A stretch of 6,487 nucleotides of DNA, from NCBI GenBank assembly GCA_937864975.1, contig CALMDI010000012.1, positions 1 to 6,487 on the forward strand, in the 5' to 3' direction. The notes beneath the pieces were generated by a model that saw only the letters and a program-made list of their open reading frames with translations, was not told the origin of the DNA and ran no database searches. Shown in pieces: positions 1-6,487 of the stretch. The translations under genes were made by a program, and so were the position numbers. Position 1 is the stretch's first letter. Every line of letters starts with the position of its first letter. This DNA comes from an uncultured Chloroflexota bacterium. Its GTDB lineage: Bacteria > Chloroflexota > Anaerolineae > Aggregatilineales > Phototrophicaceae.

Positions 1-1
1 C

Positions 2-3000
2 GCGCCTATTTACGACGTCTATGGTAACGTCAGCGCCATTGTCACCGCGTTTACCGACATCAGCAATCTACGCCATCTGGAGCATACCCTTCAGGACAGT
101 CTGTCGGAGACTATTGCCCTCTACAATGCCACCACGTCGATCAGCCGCGCGCGCGACCTGAACGATCTGGCACAAGCGCTTCAGGCAGCGCTCGAAACGC
201 TCTCGCCCGACCTCTACGCCGCGTACCTGCTGCCGAGCGCTCGTCCCGCAGACGCGCTGGAAATGTTCAATATCAGTCTGGACGATGAAGCGCCCGACTG
301 GCGCGATCTGCTGCTGAGGCACCGCACGACGCTCAGCGACAACCGCTTCGTCGACGATTTGGGTGCGCGTCGGGAGCCAACCGCGCTGGAACGCGACCTG
401 ATGGCGCTTGGCACGGTTCGCGCCTACGCACTCGTGAATCTGAGCGTCAAGGGAGCGGCGAAGGGCTGGCTGCTGGTCGGCTATCACGACCCTCATCCGT
501 TTGACGACAGCCACACCCGTTATCTGAATGCGCTTGCCGACAGCGCGTCGGTTGTCACCGACAACATTCTCCTGTTTGACCAGATTCAGAGCGCGCTGGA
601 TGAGACCAGCATTCTTTATCATGCCAGTCGCGCGCTCGGCGATGCTTCGACCCCTGGCGATCTTCTCGATATTGTCGTCCATCACCTGACCGGGGAAGCC
701 ACGACGACCGCGTTCCTGGTCACCTTGTCCGGCACCGACTGGGAGGCTCCGGGCGCGGGCGCGCAGATCGTCGCGAGCTGGAACCGCGACGTGAGCGGCG
801 CCATGCCGCTGGAAGGCTTGACGCTGACACGCGAGCAGTTTCCCGCGTGGCGGCTGCTGGCGGCGCCGTTCATCCAGATTATGGACGACGTGGCGGCAAG
901 TAAAGACCTGTCCGAAGCAGAACGACTGACGCTCGACAGCCTCGGCATGGGCGCGGCGGCGATTTTACCCCTGCGAACGAGCGGTCGCGCGATTGGCTGC
1001 ATTGTCATCGGCGCTGCCGAGCCGCACGCGCACACCGACCGGGAGCTTCGTATCTATCAATCCTTTGCCGAACAAGCGGCGCTGAAGCTTGAAGCCACGC
1101 GCCTGCTGGCGCAGACCGAGCGCCGCGCGCGCCAGCTTGCGACCTCCGCCGAGGTCGGGCGCACGGCAAGCATGATTCTGGACCTGGATCGTTTGTTACC
1201 GCGTATCGCAGATCTTATCCGCGACGCCTTCGGTTACGATCACGTCCAGATCTTCCTGATAGATGCCAGCGCTCAGTGGGCGGAGCTTCGCGCGAGTACG
1301 GGCGAAGCCGGTCGGCAGCTTCTGGCAGTTCGCCATCGAATGCAGATAGGCTCGCCCAGTGTCATCGGTCATGTCACCCTCAGCGGCGCGCCTGCCGTCG
1401 CGCTCGATACGACCGATAGGCGCTTTGTTCATCACCCGAATCCGTATCTCCCTAATACGCGCTCGGAAATGGCGGTGCCGCTGGTCATCAAGAATCAGGT
1501 CATTGGCGCGGTGGATATCCAGTCCAATTTACCCAACGCCTTTGACGAAGATGACGTCGCCATCCTGACGACGCTGGCGACTCAGATTTCGGTCGCCATC
1601 GACAATGCGCGCCTGTTTGACGAGGCGCGACGCCGCGCGAGCGAGATGAGCTTCCTGTTCGACGTGACCACCGCCGCCGCTTCGTCCGACTCCCTCAGCC
1701 GCGCGCTGGAAAATGTGGCGGAAGAACTTCGCGAATCGCTCAGCGCGCTTTCGGTCTGCATCTACCTGCCGTCTGGACACGACGAGACCGCTCCCGCTCG
1801 ACTGCGCCCCATCGCGCTGGCGGGCTGTGACCAGCCGATGAGCGAAATTTCGGACGTCGATCTCGCGGCGGGCGAACACAGTTTGATCGCCGATGCCGCC
1901 GCCAATCGCAAGCCGCTCATCGTCGGCAGCATCGGCGCGGAAAGCCGCTACCTGCCGATTGTGGCAAACGCGCGCTCGGCGGTGATTGTGCCGCTCGCAT
2001 CCGGCGCGCAGCTCATTGGATTGATTACGCTGGAGTCAGCCGATCTCAACGCCTATGACACCGATACCCTGACGCTGATGCTGACGCTCTCCGGCACGTT
2101 ATCCGCCATCGTGCAAAACCAGCAGCTTCTGGAACAGGTGCAGGAATCCAACGAACAACTGCGAACGCTCGACCGGCTGAAGAGCGATTTTCTGGCGAAC
2201 ATGAGCCACGAGCTGCGAACACCGCTGAACTCGATTATCGGCTTCAGCCGCGTCATCCTCAAGGGTATCGACGGACCCCTGACCGAGACGCAGGAGCAGG
2301 ACCTTCAGACGATCTATAACAGCGGTCATCATCTGCTGAACCTGATTAACGACGTGCTCGATCAGGCGAAGATCAGCGCGAATAAGATGGATCTTCAGCT
2401 TGACTATTTCGAGATGAAATCCGTCATCGATACGGTGCGCTCCATCGGCATCGGGCTGGTGAAGGACAAGCCCATCGATATTCGGGTGGAAATGGCATCC
2501 GGCTTGCCGAAAGCCTACGGCGACGAATTCCGCACCCGCCAGATTTTGCTCAATCTCGTTTCCAACGCCGCAAAATTCACCCGCGAAGGCGCGATCACGC
2601 TGTCTGTTTACACCGTGCAAAACGACAGCCAACCCATGATTCGAGTGGATGTGAACGACACAGGCATTGGCATTGCGGAGAAAGACCTGCCCCTGCTGTT
2701 TGAAGCCTTTCGCCAGGTCGATTCGTCGCTGACGCGGATTGTTGGCGGTACGGGACTGGGCTTGCCAATTGCCCGGTCGCTGGTCGAGATGCAGGGCGGG
2801 CAAATGCTGGTCGAATCCCAGGTCAACGTCGGCTCGACGTTCAGCATCACCCTCCCAACGCAGCCTCAGGAACCCGTCGAGCAAAACCCGCGACGCGCGA
2901 CAGGCGAATTACATGCGACGAACGGAACCGGGGAGATCAAGCCGCCGGCGCCCCCCGCGCCTGCCGACGCCATGCTCGCGCTCCCGCCGAGACTGATTAA

Positions 3001-3745
3001 GCGTCAGATTTTGCTGATCGAGGATAACCCGGACATGGTCGACCAGTTCCGGCGCGTGCTTCAGCGAGAAGGGTTCGACGTGTTCGCGGCGTCCATTCCT
3101 TTAGAAGCCGAGGCAATGGCAGCCGGCTTGCACCCGACATTAATCGTCATGGACGTGAATTTTGCCGAGGGCTACGGCTGGACAATGATGCAAAAACTCA
3201 AGCAGCGCGACGACACCTGCGACATTCCTATCGTGGTGGTCACGCTCAGCGATGAGATCGACCGGGCGCAGGCGGCGGGCGCGTTCCGCTTCATCCGACG
3301 CCCGTTTCTGCCCGACGTGCTGGCGCAGGCGGTTCAGCACGCGGAACGCGAAAGCCGTATTGACCGCATCCTCATTATCGATGACGATGAGGAGAGCATA
3401 CGGCTGCTGGAGCAGGTCTTGTACGAGCAGGGCGAATGTCGTGTCTTTAGCGCAACCACGGGTCAGCAGGGCATCGCGTTGGTCGCCCGACGCCGCCCCA
3501 ACCTGATCCTGCTGGATTTGCGAATGCCGGATATGGACGGATTTGCCGTCGTGGAAACGCTGCGAGCGCATCCTGAGACCGCGCAAATTCCGGTTGTGGT
3601 CGTCACAGGAGACAGTCTGACCGCCGCGGAGCGAGAACGCCTGCGCGACCTCAACGTCATCGCCAAGACCGATCTCACCACGCACACCTATACGGCATTC
3701 ACGACCGGCGTGAAAACACCTTTACCCCGATCCGTTGGTGAGTAA
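2..3745 (+). CDS. Hybrid sensor histidine kinase, PAS-GAF(x4)-HisKA-HATPase_c-REC-REC, 5' partial
   Basis: The reading frame is open from base 2, so the true start lies left of the window; 1247 residues are visible and the stop is TAA. An in-frame ATG at 263 is internal, because the upstream codons read as the end of a PAS domain (residues 1-21, ending IVTAFTDIS). About four GAF-type modules follow (roughly 36-200, 200-380, 380-550, 549-714). The third is the most canonical; the first is weak. A short helical linker leads to HisKA with the H-box MSHELRTPLN (phosphoacceptor His736). The ATPase domain has the N-box Asn855, G1 box DTGIGI (Asp886) and G2 box GGTGLGL (from 915). A Pro-rich linker (about 953-1000) joins two receivers with phospho-Asp candidates Asp1051 and Asp1172. 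No transmembrane segment is visible, so it is probably cytosolic. The GAFs lack an obvious bilin-binding Cys-His pair, so the ligand is unknown. It likely autophosphorylates on His736 and passes phosphate to its own receivers or a partner. Family assignment is firm; the signal and target are not visible. Confidence 0.95.
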   Translation, partial: APIYDVYGNVSAIVTAFTDISNLRHLEHTLQDSLSETIALYNATTSISRARDLNDLAQALQAALETLSPDLYAAYLLPSARPADALEMFNISLDDEAPDWRDLLLRHRTTLSDNRFVDDLGARREPTALERDLMALGTVRAYALVNLSVKGAAKGWLLVGYHDPHPFDDSHTRYLNALADSASVVTDNILLFDQIQSALDETSILYHASRALGDASTPGDLLDIVVHHLTGEATTTAFLVTLSGTDWEAPGAGAQIVASWNRDVSGAMPLEGLTLTREQFPAWRLLAAPFIQIMDDVAASKDLSEAERLTLDSLGMGAAAILPLRTSGRAIGCIVIGAAEPHAHTDRELRIYQSFAEQAALKLEATRLLAQTERRARQLATSAEVGRTASMILDLDRLLPRIADLIRDAFGYDHVQIFLIDASAQWAELRASTGEAGRQLLAVRHRMQIGSPSVIGHVTLSGAPAVALDTTDRRFVHHPNPYLPNTRSEMAVPLVIKNQVIGAVDIQSNLPNAFDEDDVAILTTLATQISVAIDNARLFDEARRRASEMSFLFDVTTAAASSDSLSRALENVAEELRESLSALSVCIYLPSGHDETAPARLRPIALAGCDQPMSEISDVDLAAGEHSLIADAAANRKPLIVGSIGAESRYLPIVANARSAVIVPLASGAQLIGLITLESADLNAYDTDTLTLMLTLSGTLSAIVQNQQLLEQVQESNEQLRTLDRLKSDFLANMSHELRTPLNSIIGFSRVILKGIDGPLTETQEQDLQTIYNSGHHLLNLINDVLDQAKISANKMDLQLDYFEMKSVIDTVRSIGIGLVKDKPIDIRVEMASGLPKAYGDEFRTRQILLNLVSNAAKFTREGAITLSVYTVQNDSQPMIRVDVNDTGIGIAEKDLPLLFEAFRQVDSSLTRIVGGTGLGLPIARSLVEMQGGQMLVESQVNVGSTFSITLPTQPQEPVEQNPRRATGELHATNGTGEIKPPAPPAPADAMLALPPRLIKRQILLIEDNPDMVDQFRRVLQREGFDVFAASIPLEAEAMAAGLHPTLIVMDVNFAEGYGWTMMQKLKQRDDTCDIPIVVVTLSDEIDRAQAAGAFRFIRRPFLPDVLAQAVQHAERESRIDRILIIDDDEESIRLLEQVLYEQGECRVFSATTGQQGIALVARRRPNLILLDLRMPDMDGFAVVETLRAHPETAQIPVVVVTGDSLTAAERERLRDLNVIAKTDLTTHTYTAFTTGVKTPLPRSVGE

Positions 3746-3750
3746 AAATC

Positions 3751-3849
3751 GTGCGCGGGATGAAGGCTGAACCGCAATGGCAACCGACAGAACCATCGCG
3801 CACCCTGATTCTACGGCGCGCGTCAGAGGCAGGTGAGAGGTCAACGTGA
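3751..3849 (+). CDS. Possible 32-aa small ORF linking the two kinase genes
   Basis: A short frame begins with GTG at 3751 (an internal ATG at 3760 would give 29 aa) and ends with TGA at 3847-3849. This stop overlaps the GTG start of the downstream kinase (3846-3848) as GTGA, a layout typical of translational coupling. GGTGAG at 3737-3742, inside the end of the upstream gene, sits 8 nt before this GTG and could pair with the 16S anti-Shine-Dalgarno. The downstream kinase start has the same GGTGAG plus 8 nt layout. The peptide (begins MRGMKAEPQW) is polar and Arg-rich, with no hydrophobic segment and no family that I recognise. GC at third codon positions is only about half, so codon use does not support it strongly. 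It may be a coupling leader peptide or simply a chance open frame in the 100-nt spacer. Confidence 0.3.
   Translation: MRGMKAEPQWQPTEPSRTLILRRASEAGERST
3832..3840 (+). promoter_or_regulatory. Ribosome binding site deciding a GTG start
   Basis: GGTGAGAGG lies 5 nt before the GTG at 3846 (8 nt when counted from the GGTGAG part). An in-frame TGA at 3834-3836 excludes any earlier start for the kinase gene. The next in-frame ATG is inside the receiver domain and would remove its acidic pocket, so GTG 3846 is the only sensible start. Confidence 0.7.
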
Positions 3850-5096
3850 CGACAGCGACACCGAGAACCGTTCTCTATATCGAAGACGACCCGATCAGTC
3901 GCCTTCTGGTTGAGCGAACATTGGGTCGCGCCGGTTATCGTGTCCTGCTCGCCGGGCGCGGTCTGGAAGGCATCGACATGGCGCGGCGTGAAGCGCCCGA
4001 CCTGATCCTGACCGACATCAACCTGCCCGACCTGAGCGGACGTGAGATCACGACGACCCTTCGCAGCGACCGCCGCTTCGACGGGACGCCCATTGTCGCG
4101 CTCACGGCGCAAACCGCCAAAGAGCAGCGTGAGCTGGCGTCTGCCGCCGGGCTGACGGGCTTTCTGACGAAGCCGCTCGACGTGGTCGCCCTGCCGACCC
4201 AGATCGATCATTACCTGGGTGGCGCCAAAGACCCGGTCGATGTTCAGACGTTGGCAAACGCGCAGACGCGCTACGCGCAGGAAGTGGTCACGCGGCTGGA
4301 AGCGCGAATTCGCGAACTGGAAACCGTGAACACCACGCTGCACCGCCTCGACCAGATGAAAGACACCTTTATCCAGTTGACGGCGCACGAGCTGCGAACA
4401 CCGCTCACGCTGCTCTACGGCTACAGCCGTCTGCTGGAAGAAACGCCGCCGATCAAAGCCGCGATGGCGGCGGACGACGGCACGCGCACGCTGGTTCAGG
4501 GGATGACCGAGGCGGTGCGGCGGATGCAAACCATCACGCATGAGATTGTCACCATGAGCCGGATTATGACGAACCGTGTCGAGCTTGCCCTTGGACCGCT
4601 CGACTTTGGCGCGCTGGTCGAGCGTGTCATCGCCAGTTATCAACAGGCATTGACCGACCGCAGCCTGACGATCCAGTTTAACCGCGCCGAGTACCCGACG
4701 ACGCTGCGCGCCGATGGGGAGCTGCTGGCGTTGACAGTATCAAATCTGCTGAGCAACGCGATCAAGTTCACCCCCGACGGCGGCACGATTACCCTGTCGG
4801 CGCGGAACGACAGCGGGCAGGTACGTTTCTCGGTCAAGGACACGGGCATTGGCATCCCGCGCGGCGAGCGAGAGACGATCTTCGAGCGCTTCCACACCAG
4901 CAACGACGTGAAGCTGCACTCGACCAGCAAAACCGCCTTTCGCGGCGGCGGTATCGGCTTGGGGTTGGCGCTTTGCAAAGGCATTGTCGAAGCGCATCAC
5001 GGGCGTATCTGGGCGGAAAGCAACGGTCATGACGACGCGAGCGCGCCCGGCAGTGAGTTCGTCGTCGTGCTGCCGCTGAATGGAAAGAGCGCGTAA
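3846..5096 (+). CDS. Response regulator/sensor histidine kinase, REC-HisKA-HATPase_c
   Basis: This complete 416-aa protein has no membrane segment and is expected in the cytosol. Residues 8-125 form a receiver domain with a full active site: acidic pair around Glu13-Asp14, phospho-Asp57 in LILTDINLPD, Thr87 and Lys109 in FLTKPL. A helical, probably coiled-coil linker (about 140-175) leads to HisKA with the H-box HELRTPL (His181). The ATPase domain has the N-box Asn304 (NLLSNAIKF), G1 box DTGIGI (Asp332) and G2 box GGGIGLGLAL (from 367), with an extended ATP lid (FHTSND...STSKT) before G2. In this REC-first architecture, phosphorylation of the receiver by another kinase probably controls the activity of the attached kinase. 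The neighbouring hybrid kinase, 100 nt upstream on the same strand, is the obvious candidate partner, but that link is inferred from position only. It has no DNA-binding output domain, so a further regulator outside the window is probably needed. Confidence 0.95.
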   Translation: MTTATPRTVLYIEDDPISRLLVERTLGRAGYRVLLAGRGLEGIDMARREAPDLILTDINLPDLSGREITTTLRSDRRFDGTPIVALTAQTAKEQRELASAAGLTGFLTKPLDVVALPTQIDHYLGGAKDPVDVQTLANAQTRYAQEVVTRLEARIRELETVNTTLHRLDQMKDTFIQLTAHELRTPLTLLYGYSRLLEETPPIKAAMAADDGTRTLVQGMTEAVRRMQTITHEIVTMSRIMTNRVELALGPLDFGALVERVIASYQQALTDRSLTIQFNRAEYPTTLRADGELLALTVSNLLSNAIKFTPDGGTITLSARNDSGQVRFSVKDTGIGIPRGERETIFERFHTSNDVKLHSTSKTAFRGGGIGLGLALCKGIVEAHHGRIWAESNGHDDASAPGSEFVVVLPLNGKSA

Positions 5097-5182
5097 ACCT
5101 CCGCTTGTGCCCCTCGCTTCCCCATCTCACCAGCGCATGACACACGACTTATCTCCCCTAGAACGCGCCAACCCTCATGGCG

Positions 5183-5234
5183 AGTGGTGAATTGCAAGGC
5201 TCCGCCCCTGCTCGTGTCTTCGATATTCACCACT
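5183..5234. repeat. Perfect 10-bp inverted repeat with a 32-nt spacer
   Basis: The left arm AGTGGTGAAT (5183-5192) and right arm ATTCACCACT (5225-5234) are exact reverse complements, and one further G-U pair is possible outside. The arm centres are 42 bp apart, about four helical turns. It lies 87 nt after the kinase stop and 18 nt before the predicted -35 box of the secreted-protein gene. No T-tract follows the right arm (CCCCCTCC instead), so a standard intrinsic terminator is not supported. It could be a pair of binding half-sites or an mRNA 3'-end hairpin. Confidence 0.5.
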
Positions 5235-5251
5235 TCCCCCTCCTGAACGCA

Positions 5252-5279
5252 TTGCCAAGCGGATGAATCGTCGTACAGT
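5252..5279 (+). promoter_or_regulatory. Predicted sigma70-type promoter of the secreted-protein gene
   Basis: TTGCCA (5252-5257, five of six matches to TTGACA) and TACAGT (5274-5279, four of six matches to TATAAT) are separated by 16 bp. This would start transcription near 5286 and leave a leader of about 33 nt before the ATG at 5319. The 222-nt gap after the kinase gene is consistent with a separate transcription unit. Confidence 0.35.
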
Positions 5280-5292
5280 AGAAGATGCTTAT

Positions 5293-5303
5293 TACGTGAC
5301 GTA
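5293..5303. promoter_or_regulatory. 11-bp palindrome, possible operator
   Basis: TACGT-G-ACGTA is a perfect inverted repeat of 5-bp half-sites around one G. It lies between the predicted transcription start (about 5286) and the AAGGAG site at 5305, where a bound repressor could block transcription. It is short enough to occur by chance, and no matching regulator is present in the window. Confidence 0.25.
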
Positions 5304-5304
5304 C

Positions 5305-5310
5305 AAGGAG
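5305..5310 (+). promoter_or_regulatory. Shine-Dalgarno site AAGGAG
   Basis: AAGGAG ends 8 nt before the ATG at 5319, with a CCTTTTTT spacer. It fixes the start of the secreted protein, whose first residues form a good signal peptide. Confidence 0.8.
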
Positions 5311-5318
5311 CCTTTTTT

Positions 5319-6487
5319 ATGAATAACGCATTGCACAAGCCGACGCGATGGCTTCGCGCCATCATCGTTCTTCTGTGTTTGATGTCGGTGGGCACGGTCA
5401 CTGTCCTGGCGCAAGACCCAACGCCCGTACCGCTGACGCTGGGCGAAAACCGACAGGGAACGATCAGCGAAGTCAGCCCCGTCGCCGCCTTTATGCTGAC
5501 CGTGAGCCAGCCGCAGAATGTTCAGATTCAAGTCCTGTCGCTCACGCCGGGACTGACTCTGAATTTCCGGGTCACCGATGCTGCGGGCGTACCCGTGCAA
5601 GGAGTCCTGAATACCGGAACGCAAACCATTCTTCAGGCGGCGGTTCCGCTCAGCACGCCGGGTATCTACGGAATCCAGGTCGAGAGCGCCACTGGTTTGC
5701 CCGGTCAGTTCGTTCTCAGCGTGCAGGCGGGCACGCCGCTCCAGCCACCGCAACCGCTGGTGCTCGGTCAGCCCGTCGACAGCGCCGTCGACCCGCAAAA
5801 TTCCCGGCGCGTTTATATGTTTTCGGGAGCCGCGAATGATCTCCTGCTGCTGACAATTCGCAACACCGCGCCGGGCACGGGTCCCATCGTCTCCCTGAAA
5901 GACGCGACGACCGGCGAAACGCTCGGCATGATGAACGCGCGGCTGGCGGGCGTGCAATTTCGCATTGCGTCCGGGATCGGCAACTACTTTGTCGAAATCG
6001 CGCACAGCGGCGCGCCAACGCCGGAGCTTTACTCGATCTGCCTGGAAACGGAAAGCGGCGTGACTACCTGCCCGCGGGCGCTGGTCGCGGCTCCGACGCT
6101 CATCCCCACCGCGACGGCAACGCTCATCCCGACGGAAACGCCTCGTCCGGGCTTCACGCCCGTGTTCATCCCGCCGGGCGGACCCTGCTCGGTCGCGTCT
6201 GCCAGCGGCGTGAACATTAACGTTCGCAGCGGTCCAAGCACATCCTACACCGTGCTGCGACAGCTTTCCGTCAACACCACGGCGCAGGTAATCGGCAGGC
6301 TGGCAGATAATACGTGGTATCAGGTGAACGTCGGCGGAACGATTGGCTGGCTGTCGGCGTCGGTCGTGACGATTGGCGGGGTGTGTTCCGGCGTTCCAGT
6401 CGTGGCAGCGCCCACGGCGATTGTTCCGACCGCGCCGACCGCCACCAGCACCGCAACCACCACGACGGCAACGGCGACCAGCACGCT
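5319..6487 (+). CDS. Secreted protein with two PPC-like beta-sandwich modules and an SH3 type 3 domain, 3' partial
   Basis: The frame is open from ATG 5319 to the right edge, giving 389 complete codons; the end is outside the window. A signal peptide is visible: basic N-region (K7, R10, R13), hydrophobic core about 14-30, and likely cleavage after VLA at Ala31. Residues about 39-137 and 147-245 look like two related beta-sandwich modules similar to bacterial prepeptidase C-terminal (PPC) domains: each opens with L-x-LG(E/Q) and ends in a (I/F)-x-(I/V)-E type strand. A Pro/Thr-rich stalk (about 254-288) follows. Residues 290-356 form an SH3 type 3 domain with the hallmark INVRSGPSTSY, W333 and GWL; Cys290 and Cys356 bracket it and might form a disulphide. 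After this comes a Thr/Ala/Pro-rich linker that runs off the window, so another domain may follow. Bacterial SH3 domains often bind cell-wall peptides, so a role at the cell surface is likely; no catalytic domain is visible. The SH3 and export calls are strong, the PPC call is moderate. Confidence 0.88.
   Translation, partial: MNNALHKPTRWLRAIIVLLCLMSVGTVTVLAQDPTPVPLTLGENRQGTISEVSPVAAFMLTVSQPQNVQIQVLSLTPGLTLNFRVTDAAGVPVQGVLNTGTQTILQAAVPLSTPGIYGIQVESATGLPGQFVLSVQAGTPLQPPQPLVLGQPVDSAVDPQNSRRVYMFSGAANDLLLLTIRNTAPGTGPIVSLKDATTGETLGMMNARLAGVQFRIASGIGNYFVEIAHSGAPTPELYSICLETESGVTTCPRALVAAPTLIPTATATLIPTETPRPGFTPVFIPPGGPCSVASASGVNINVRSGPSTSYTVLRQLSVNTTAQVIGRLADNTWYQVNVGGTIGWLSASVVTIGGVCSGVPVVAAPTAIVPTAPTATSTATTTTATATST
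6408..6487 (+). repeat. Low-complexity Thr/Ala/Pro codon tract
   Basis: From 6408 the secreted-protein gene becomes a run of ACC, ACG, GCG, GCA and CCG codons encoding an extended Thr/Ala/Pro linker that continues past the edge. Linkers of this kind space domains in exported Chloroflexota proteins. A shorter Pro/Thr-rich tract occurs at about 6078-6180. Confidence 0.7.

Noticed and set aside
263..265. ATG as the start of the hybrid kinase
   Set aside because: The same frame is open to the left edge and encodes the end of a PAS domain and the first GAF helix, so this ATG is internal.
2099..2884. A 261-codon open frame on the - strand
   Set aside because: It is antisense to the HisKA and HATPase_c coding region and has no domain signal.
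3746..3845. Terminator between the two kinase genes
   Set aside because: No stable hairpin followed by a T-tract is visible; the only repeats are short GC-rich stems of about 4 bp.
2207..4405. Identical 20-base stretches at 2207-2226 and 4386-4405
   Set aside because: Both encode the conserved H-box HELRTPL. Shared codon preference or old duplication of the kinase core explains them; they are not a mobile or recombination repeat.
3699..4643. A 314-codon open frame on the - strand
   Set aside because: It lies opposite the REC-HisKA kinase, whose motifs are unmistakable. Long antisense frames are common in GC-rich genes with biased third positions.
5348..5839. A 163-codon + strand open frame inside the secreted-protein gene
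   Set aside because: It is in a different frame from the signal-peptide/SH3 protein, is Arg/Ser/His-rich and has no recognisable motif; it is a shadow of the real gene.
5292..6005. A 237-codon open frame on the - strand over the secreted-protein gene
   Set aside because: The + strand frame from 5319 has a good ribosome binding site, signal peptide and a clear SH3 domain; the - strand product is Arg/Gln/His-rich with no recognisable domain.
1..6487. CRISPR arrays, tRNA or rRNA genes, insertion sequences, attachment sites
   Set aside because: No regularly spaced repeats, cloverleaf-like segments, transposase motifs or terminal inverted repeats were seen.

Overview
The window carries two soluble sensory histidine kinases followed by a secreted protein, all on the + strand. 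GC content is roughly 60% by eye. Several traits together suggest the phylum Chloroflexota, probably an Anaerolineae-type lineage: a very large GAF-rich hybrid kinase, a REC-first histidine kinase with the ATP-lid wording FHTS...LHSTSKT...GGGIGLGLAL, and an exported protein with Pro/Thr/Ala-rich linkers around a bacterial SH3 domain. This is inference from style; there is no taxonomic marker gene here.

Region 1 (2-3745): the 3' part of a very large hybrid histidine kinase whose start lies left of the window. Visible modules are the end of a PAS domain, about four GAF-type modules, a HisKA dimerisation/phosphoacceptor domain, a HATPase_c domain, a Pro-rich linker and two C-terminal receiver domains. 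The first receiver has Arg where the conserved Lys should be; the second has all the usual catalytic residues.

Region 2 (3746-3845): a 100-base gap that holds a possible 32-codon small ORF (3751-3849). Its stop overlaps the start of the next gene as GTGA. Both GTG starts are preceded by GGTGAG at the same 8-nt spacing.

Region 3 (3846-5096): a complete 416-aa REC-HisKA-HATPase_c kinase starting at GTG. With the upstream gene it forms a likely co-transcribed signalling pair. No HPt domain, DNA-binding domain or other output domain is visible in the window, so the final target is unknown.

Region 4 (5097-5318): a 222-base intergenic region with a perfect 10-bp inverted repeat on widely spaced arms, a plausible sigma70-type promoter, an 11-bp palindrome between the predicted transcription start and the ribosome binding site, and a good AAGGAG site.

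Region 5 (5319-6487, runs off the right edge): an exported protein with a signal peptide, two beta-sandwich (PPC-like) modules, a Pro/Thr stalk, an SH3 type 3 domain flanked by two Cys, and the beginning of another Thr/Ala/Pro-rich linker.

Nothing here clearly qualifies as a new biological system. The most unusual items are the overlapping small ORF with its duplicated start-site layout, the inverted repeats ahead of the secreted gene, and the degenerate first receiver domain.
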